A stretch of DNA of 64,000 bases from Liopterus haemorrhoidalis (Eukaryota > Arthropoda > Insecta > Coleoptera > Dytiscidae), in NCBI GenBank assembly GCA_963971575.1, contig OZ020624.1, positions 10,006,625-10,070,624 of the forward strand, in the 5' to 3' direction. Below are positions 59,663 to 64,000 of the stretch, one piece after another (the first letter of the stretch is position 1; each line of letters begins with the position of its first letter). The notes beneath the pieces are model-generated. The model worked only from the letters and a program-made list of their open reading frames with translations. It did not search any database and had not been told where the DNA came from. The position numbers were made by a program, and so were the translations under genes.

Positions 59663-60262
59663 TTCATAATAGAATGTTTTATTACGTCGGCTGTGTATCA
59701 ACGAACATAATATCGTTTTAATAGACTCCAAAAAATTTTAGTGAATTTAAAAAATGACTGGTTTAATAAAATTTGTAAATATTATAATAACAAATTGTGT
59801 AAATAATGTCAATGCAACTTTTAGAATTATTTTATCGACTGCCATGTTTTAGCCATGATATTAGATATACAGTGTATGTATGTAAATTGAAAAAAAAGGT
59901 AATATTGAGCAACAATCTTTTTGTAAAGAAACAATATTATCCTGTAAATTATTAAATTATTTTAATACATTAACTTGCAATATGTAAATAAATTAAATTG
60001 TGTAACGAATTTACAAAACTTTTTGTAATAATAAGAACAGACATATCAATACTTTTTATTGTTATTTATGTGCAGCAACACATATAAAATAATTGTTATT
60101 TTTTATATATTTCTAAATTATTTATGACATATTGGTACATCTGTTCTTGTTACATTTAAAATGCTCAGTGAAAGTCTAAAATGTATGTAATGGTAGCGAA
60201 TAGTAATGTAATGACATGTAATGTAAAAACCACTTGTACAAAATACGCATTGAAATAAAATG
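59663..60262 (+). other. ds: ds 3' UTR with candidate poly(A) signals
   Basis: AT-rich sequence follows the ds stop. AATAAA-type hexamers occur near 59767, near 59987 and at 60254-60259, and the last is followed by a GT-rich run (TAATAATGTGTTACGTTA) suited to cleavage. The 3' end is therefore placed near 60.27 kb, but an earlier end near 60.0 kb is possible. No transcript data support either. Confidence 0.5.
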
Positions 60263-61838
60263 ATGATTAGTAATAATGTGTTACGTTACTCAAAGAACCT
60301 TGATGCCACAAGGGGGTATTGTAGCGACTATATGATAAAACATAGTGCACCGGAGCAACCCCCTCAGGGTTTAGAAGTAAAATGATTCAAGTGCATTTTT
60401 TTGCAAATTTAAGCGAAGTACATATTTCGTCAGTTAAACATTATTTTGAATTAGATGGTTATGTCCGGAAAATATAATATGATGAGGAAGTAATGGGATT
60501 CGGACTGGTCAGAAATTAAAATTAAAACAATATTTTAACTTCGCTGATCCTAAAAATAATCCGGACGGATTATTTTTTCTCTAAGTTCAATGACCTCTCA
60601 CATTATGTGGACGTTAAATTTTATATATCTGACTAATTTATTTTATTTTGTGACTTTTTAACCTATGGTCTATTTCAAAGTAGAAAAAAGTAGATAGCGC
60701 TGCGAACCGAGTACGATTTACACTGATCAAATACAGTATAGCGGGAAATTTAAAATAAGTTACAACTAGGGCATGGGCGTAGCAACTGGGTTAGCCAGTG
60801 ATTTTTTTTTTTTTAATATAAAAAAGGTTAATAAGATATTGAAATAAACAAGGCAGATAATACACTTACGTTATTTATACCACATAAATTCAGTTTAATG
60901 GGAAATTTGAAAAAGTTAAAAAAAAAATTAATTTTAAAAATTATGTACTATATATAAATAGAGAGATTTGGCTAAGAGTTTAAACAAAGCAATAAAACAA
61001 ACAATATATCTTCAGAGCTAAAGTTTCTTATTTAAATAATTATTGTAAATAAAAATTAAAAATATATGTATATATGAAGGTCTAAAAATTATATCAATAA
61101 CTTCTTCTTTGGGCACAATCAGCTGGGCTGTCTTTTGGCCTCACATTAGTCGTCTTTCTTGATCTGTTAATTGTCAACTGTCAAAAAATATTTATATGTC
61201 AGATAACCTAAAAAATATATAACTGCGTAAAAACAAATTACATGGAGAATTTTCTCCATAAAATCTACGCCAAGGATATAAATAAAAGTCTAAATATGTA
61301 AATAATAACAAAATATATGAGAAAAATTAAATAATATAAATAATATATATATCCAATGTACGACACTGAACATCTGTCAATTTGGACTAAAAACAATATT
61401 TTTACAGTGTAATAGGGATGACGATCTAAACCAATCCGAAGCAAGGACAAACAGAGCCTATCTTCTTACACACATTTTTCTACTTTGAAATAGACCATAG
61501 CTCTGTTGAAGATTTCATATTAAATCGAAAAGTTAGCGAAGTTAAAATATTGTTATAATTTTAATTTTCTTCAAGTAGTCAGTTTTGCATAAGTGTATAC
61601 AAGTGTATTAAAACGCTGCTGTGTTTTGCTTTTATATTATTGTTATTGGTGGTGTAATTTAAACGAAATTGGTTAAATTAGTGATCATAGTTGTGATAAA
61701 TCTTGTTGCCAAATTTCATGTCATTTGGTCTACAAACGCATTATTGTAATGTTTTTTGTTATCAAAATTTCTTTATTACTGTAAAATTTTGATTAACTAG
61801 TTTTATCTAGCAATCTTTCACACGTAATCAATTTCGGT
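60263..61838. mobile_element. Intergenic region with a large imperfect inverted repeat (60515-61575)
   Basis: ATTAAAACAATATTTTAACTTCG (60524-60546, shown as two overlapping halves ATTAAAACAATATT and TTTTAACTTCG) is mirrored near 61538-61565. CTATGGTCTATTTCAAAGTA (60663-60682) is mirrored by TACTTTGAAATAGACCATAG (61481-61500). Inside lie a LINE T1 tail on the - strand (61105-61190) and AT-rich sequence. It may be a foldback-type element; no transposase is seen. Confidence 0.45.
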
Positions 61839-62007
61839 GTGCCGCTTCGCCTTGTTGGCATACTAGAATTCGCACATAAGTTAGACGTGTTGCATACGCC
61901 TCAGGAATCATCCGTTAGTGTACCTGTGCGCATTTCTTCTGTGGTTCTACTTCTCACCTACACAGGAGTCAGAAGTGTTGCCTACGCTGCAGATTTGTGT
62001 GACGAAA

Positions 62008-62946
62008 TGACAGACAAAAACTGTGGGTTTTGTAATGACCCCGTCAATCGTAGGAACGATGCTTTTGACTGTTCAGGGCCATGTCAGAGGAAATTTCACC
62101 CAAGGTGTGGCAAGATACCTGTTAACTTACTAGATTTTAGGGATACCAAAGGTTTCTACGTCATGTGCAGTCGCTGTGCTCCTAAAGGGGTTACTCCAAC
62201 CCCTCCTATTAACACAGAGAATGACATCATGTCGAAACTTGAAAACATTCATAGTGATCTAGCATCAATCTCAATTTGTTAACTCTCTCGAGTTTTATGG
62301 CAATGTTATTGATGATTTTAGAAAACAAATTGCAACATTGAATGAAAAAATCAAAACCTTTGCTGCTGTGGAGGGTGAACTGTCGAATATAAAAAAAGAA
62401 CACCGTCTTCTGAAACTAGAAGTGAATAACCTACAACAATATTCTCGCAGGGAAAATAGAGAAATCATGCGGGCTAATGAGAAAAATAATGAAAATATTA
62501 TAGATGTTGTGTCAGCCATAGGGAAATTTGTTGATTGTCCAGTTCAACAGTCAGACCTTGTTGCTTTCCATGGAGTAGCTCATCAATCTACTTCTAATAA
62601 CAAGCCACGTGCCATTATTGCTAAATTTGCATCAAGAAATAAAAAGGATTCTTTCATTGGAGCATGTAGAAAGCACAAAGGTTTCAGTGGAAAAGATGTA
62701 GATATTAATAACAGCGAGACTCCTATCTACGTAAACGATCATCTCACCATTCAAAACAAGGAACTACTAAGAAATGCGCGGGAGGTTTGTAGAAACAATA
62801 ATTACAAATACATCTGGGTCCGAGATTGTCGTATTCTAGTGCGGAAGAATGACACTTCTCGTATTATAAATGTTGACAGTCATTTCGATTTACCAGGAGA
62901 GAGTTCGAAGTTCGAAGAATTGACACGTAGATTGAATCTCTCTTAG
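62008..62946 (+). pseudogene. PHD-finger and FP-domain ORF1-type gene, frameshifted
   Basis: Two + strand frames carry one protein. The first (from the Met at 62008; an upstream Met at 61839 is open but non-conserved looking) encodes a PHD-like zinc finger: CGFC at about residues 6-9, then CxxxC, HPRC and CSRC. It ends at 62282. The second, open from about 62272, encodes a coiled coil and a domain like the FP protein family: SRRENREI, then RAIIAKFASRNKKD, PIYVNDHLTIQNK and KYIWVRDCRILVRKN, ending at 62946. PHD plus FP-like proteins are common in insect genomes as ORF1 of non-LTR elements. A single-base indel near 62265-62280 separates the halves. No reverse transcriptase follows. Confidence 0.68.
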
Positions 62947-63722
62947 TTTTCTCTAAAATTGTTCATATATACAGATATTCTGCAAAATTCTGCTTAACCA
63001 CGTAATGTATAAGGCAAACCACCGTGAGTACACATTATTTATCATAGATTTTAACTAATAAGTGGTATTTTTAAAACAATTTTATAATTATACCTCTATG
63101 ATAAATATATATTAAAAGATTTCAAATTCTGGTGGTCACCTGTATACTTATTAATAAGTTTTGTCGTGTATTGACATTAGTCCAGTGGTCTAGGTACGAT
63201 ACTACGAAACGAAAGGTCATAGGTTCGAACCTTGCTACAGGCATTCATTTTAATTTTTATTCATTTTAATTTTTATTTTTTATAAATCACAACCGCAAAT
63301 TTAGACCAATTTTGACAGATCTGAACTTTGTTAATAATAGCATATAAAGATTAAATTTTAGTACCAGACTTAAAATTTTAATATTTTTAGTAAGCTTCCT
63401 CTGTTATCTTTATTGTAACCCTATTCCGTGGTTTACTCTGTGTAGTCAAATTTTTAAGTCCTCCTGACAAACCCCAGGGGGTGAAGTGTGTGTCCTCGTG
63501 CATCCCAATCCTCAAAGATACTGTTTTTAATTTTTAATTACTGACTAAACAGATATTTTTAATTTTGTTTTAACTTTTGACAACTTTGTTACTGATTTAA
63601 AAAAAAAAAATTTAATTTTTTAATTTTTTTTATTTTATTGACAAAAGAACGTAACATATTAAATTTTTACCTACGAATTAAATACTTATCTAATTTAACG
63701 ATATTTAAAAACAAACTTTAAA
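62947..63722. other. Intergenic sequence around the tRNA-like element
   Basis: Apart from the tRNA-like block, this is AT-rich, with A and T homopolymers at 63598-63640. CCTCCTGACAAACCCCAGGG near 63461 is an isolated GC-richer patch. No gene is seen. Confidence 0.4.
63175..63247 (+). repeat. tRNA-like sequence, probable SINE head
   Basis: TAGTCCAGTGG (63178-63188) fits an A-box and GGTTCGAACCT (63222-63232) fits a B-box, about 44 bp apart. An AT-rich tail with repeats of ATTCATTTTAATTTTT follows (63243-63285). The T-arm and acceptor stems pair poorly, so it is not a functional tRNA. Confidence 0.5.
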
Positions 63723-64000
63723 ATGTTAACAAGGAAACAAAAACTTATAAGAAAAGAATCATCTAGCCCTAACATTAGCTATGAAACAATATTATGTGCC
63801 GAAGAATCAGACGCGAAATGCGAAATTAAAGATATAAATGTCAAACTGCAAAGCAAATTAGCTGAATTATCATTGGTTAATCAAGAACTAAATGATAAAA
63901 TCGAATCGCTAGAAATTGCTATTAAATCTTTAAAGACGGAAAACGACAGCAAATGCAGATTGATACAGGATCTACACGCAATAATAAAAACAAAATCCCC
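63723..64000 (+). CDS. Coiled-coil protein, 3'-incomplete at window end
   Basis: An ATG at 63723 opens a frame that stays open for 92 codons to the last base. The product begins MLTRKQKLIRKESSSPNISY and is then heptad-rich (LQSKLAELSLVNQELNDKIE and IAIKSLKTEND), a clear coiled coil. Basic start plus coiled coil is common in ORF1 proteins of insect non-LTR elements, and the upstream ORF1-type gene makes that plausible. A host gene cannot be excluded. No domain beyond the coil is visible. Confidence 0.5.
   Translation, partial: MLTRKQKLIRKESSSPNISYETILCAEESDAKCEIKDINVKLQSKLAELSLVNQELNDKIESLEIAIKSLKTENDSKCRLIQDLHAIIKTKS

Noticed and set aside
58536..59089. Antisense frames across the ds tail (112-136 codons)
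   Set aside because: They oppose a well-supported ds exon and have no domain or start context.
63175..63247. Functional tRNA gene
   Set aside because: A- and B-boxes fit, but the T-arm and acceptor stem pair poorly, and an AT-rich tail suggests a SINE.

Overview
The window reads as AT-rich, intron-heavy, repeat-dense insect DNA. Three things support this: canonical GT-AG exons of an arthropod-type Dachsous cadherin, many insect-type transposons (mariner, Tc1, hAT, TTAA-flanked elements, non-LTR retrotransposons), and no prokaryotic gene organisation. The repeat families would fit a large beetle-like genome, but the order cannot be fixed from sequence alone.

The one clear host gene is the 3' two-thirds of dachsous (ds), on the + strand. 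Ten exons lie between 5601 and 59662: 5601-5776, 6202-6464, 42266-42768, 44132-45197, 51845-52216, 52363-52735, 54503-55626, 55876-56181, 56448-56748 and 56908-59662. They sum to 7239 nt and join in phase to one open frame of 2412 residues plus stop. This frame holds about 17-18 cadherin repeats, one membrane segment and a cytoplasmic tail with the tryptophan/tyrosine-rich block I associate with Ds. The signal peptide and the first repeats must lie upstream of base 1. The 3' UTR probably ends just after an AATAAA at 60254.

Bases 1-5600 are intron. The 35.8 kb intron at 6465-42265 is a transposon graveyard. It holds three copies of a TA-flanked MITE (two of them upstream of the first exon), one of which carries a second MITE with a readable empty site. 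It also holds TTAA-flanked MITEs, hAT-type MITEs, and internally deleted mariner elements. A nearly intact non-LTR retrotransposon on the - strand (ORF1 263 aa, ORF2 987 aa) sits between the inverted ends of another element. Five copies of a DINE/HINE-like family with a CAGA-type minisatellite are arranged +,+,+,-,-, and a degenerate coding element shows an internal inversion. Smaller introns carry a Tc1 remnant, R4/Dong-like endonuclease-domain debris at a TAA microsatellite, other LINE tails and a 115 bp tandem repeat.

Downstream of ds (60.3-64 kb) lie a frameshifted PHD-finger/FP-domain ORF1-type gene, a tRNA-like SINE head, and a coiled-coil frame that is still open at the window end. I found no CRISPR array, operon, rRNA or convincing functional tRNA. 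I did not find a clearly new biological system; the most unusual items are the repeat structures listed as findings.
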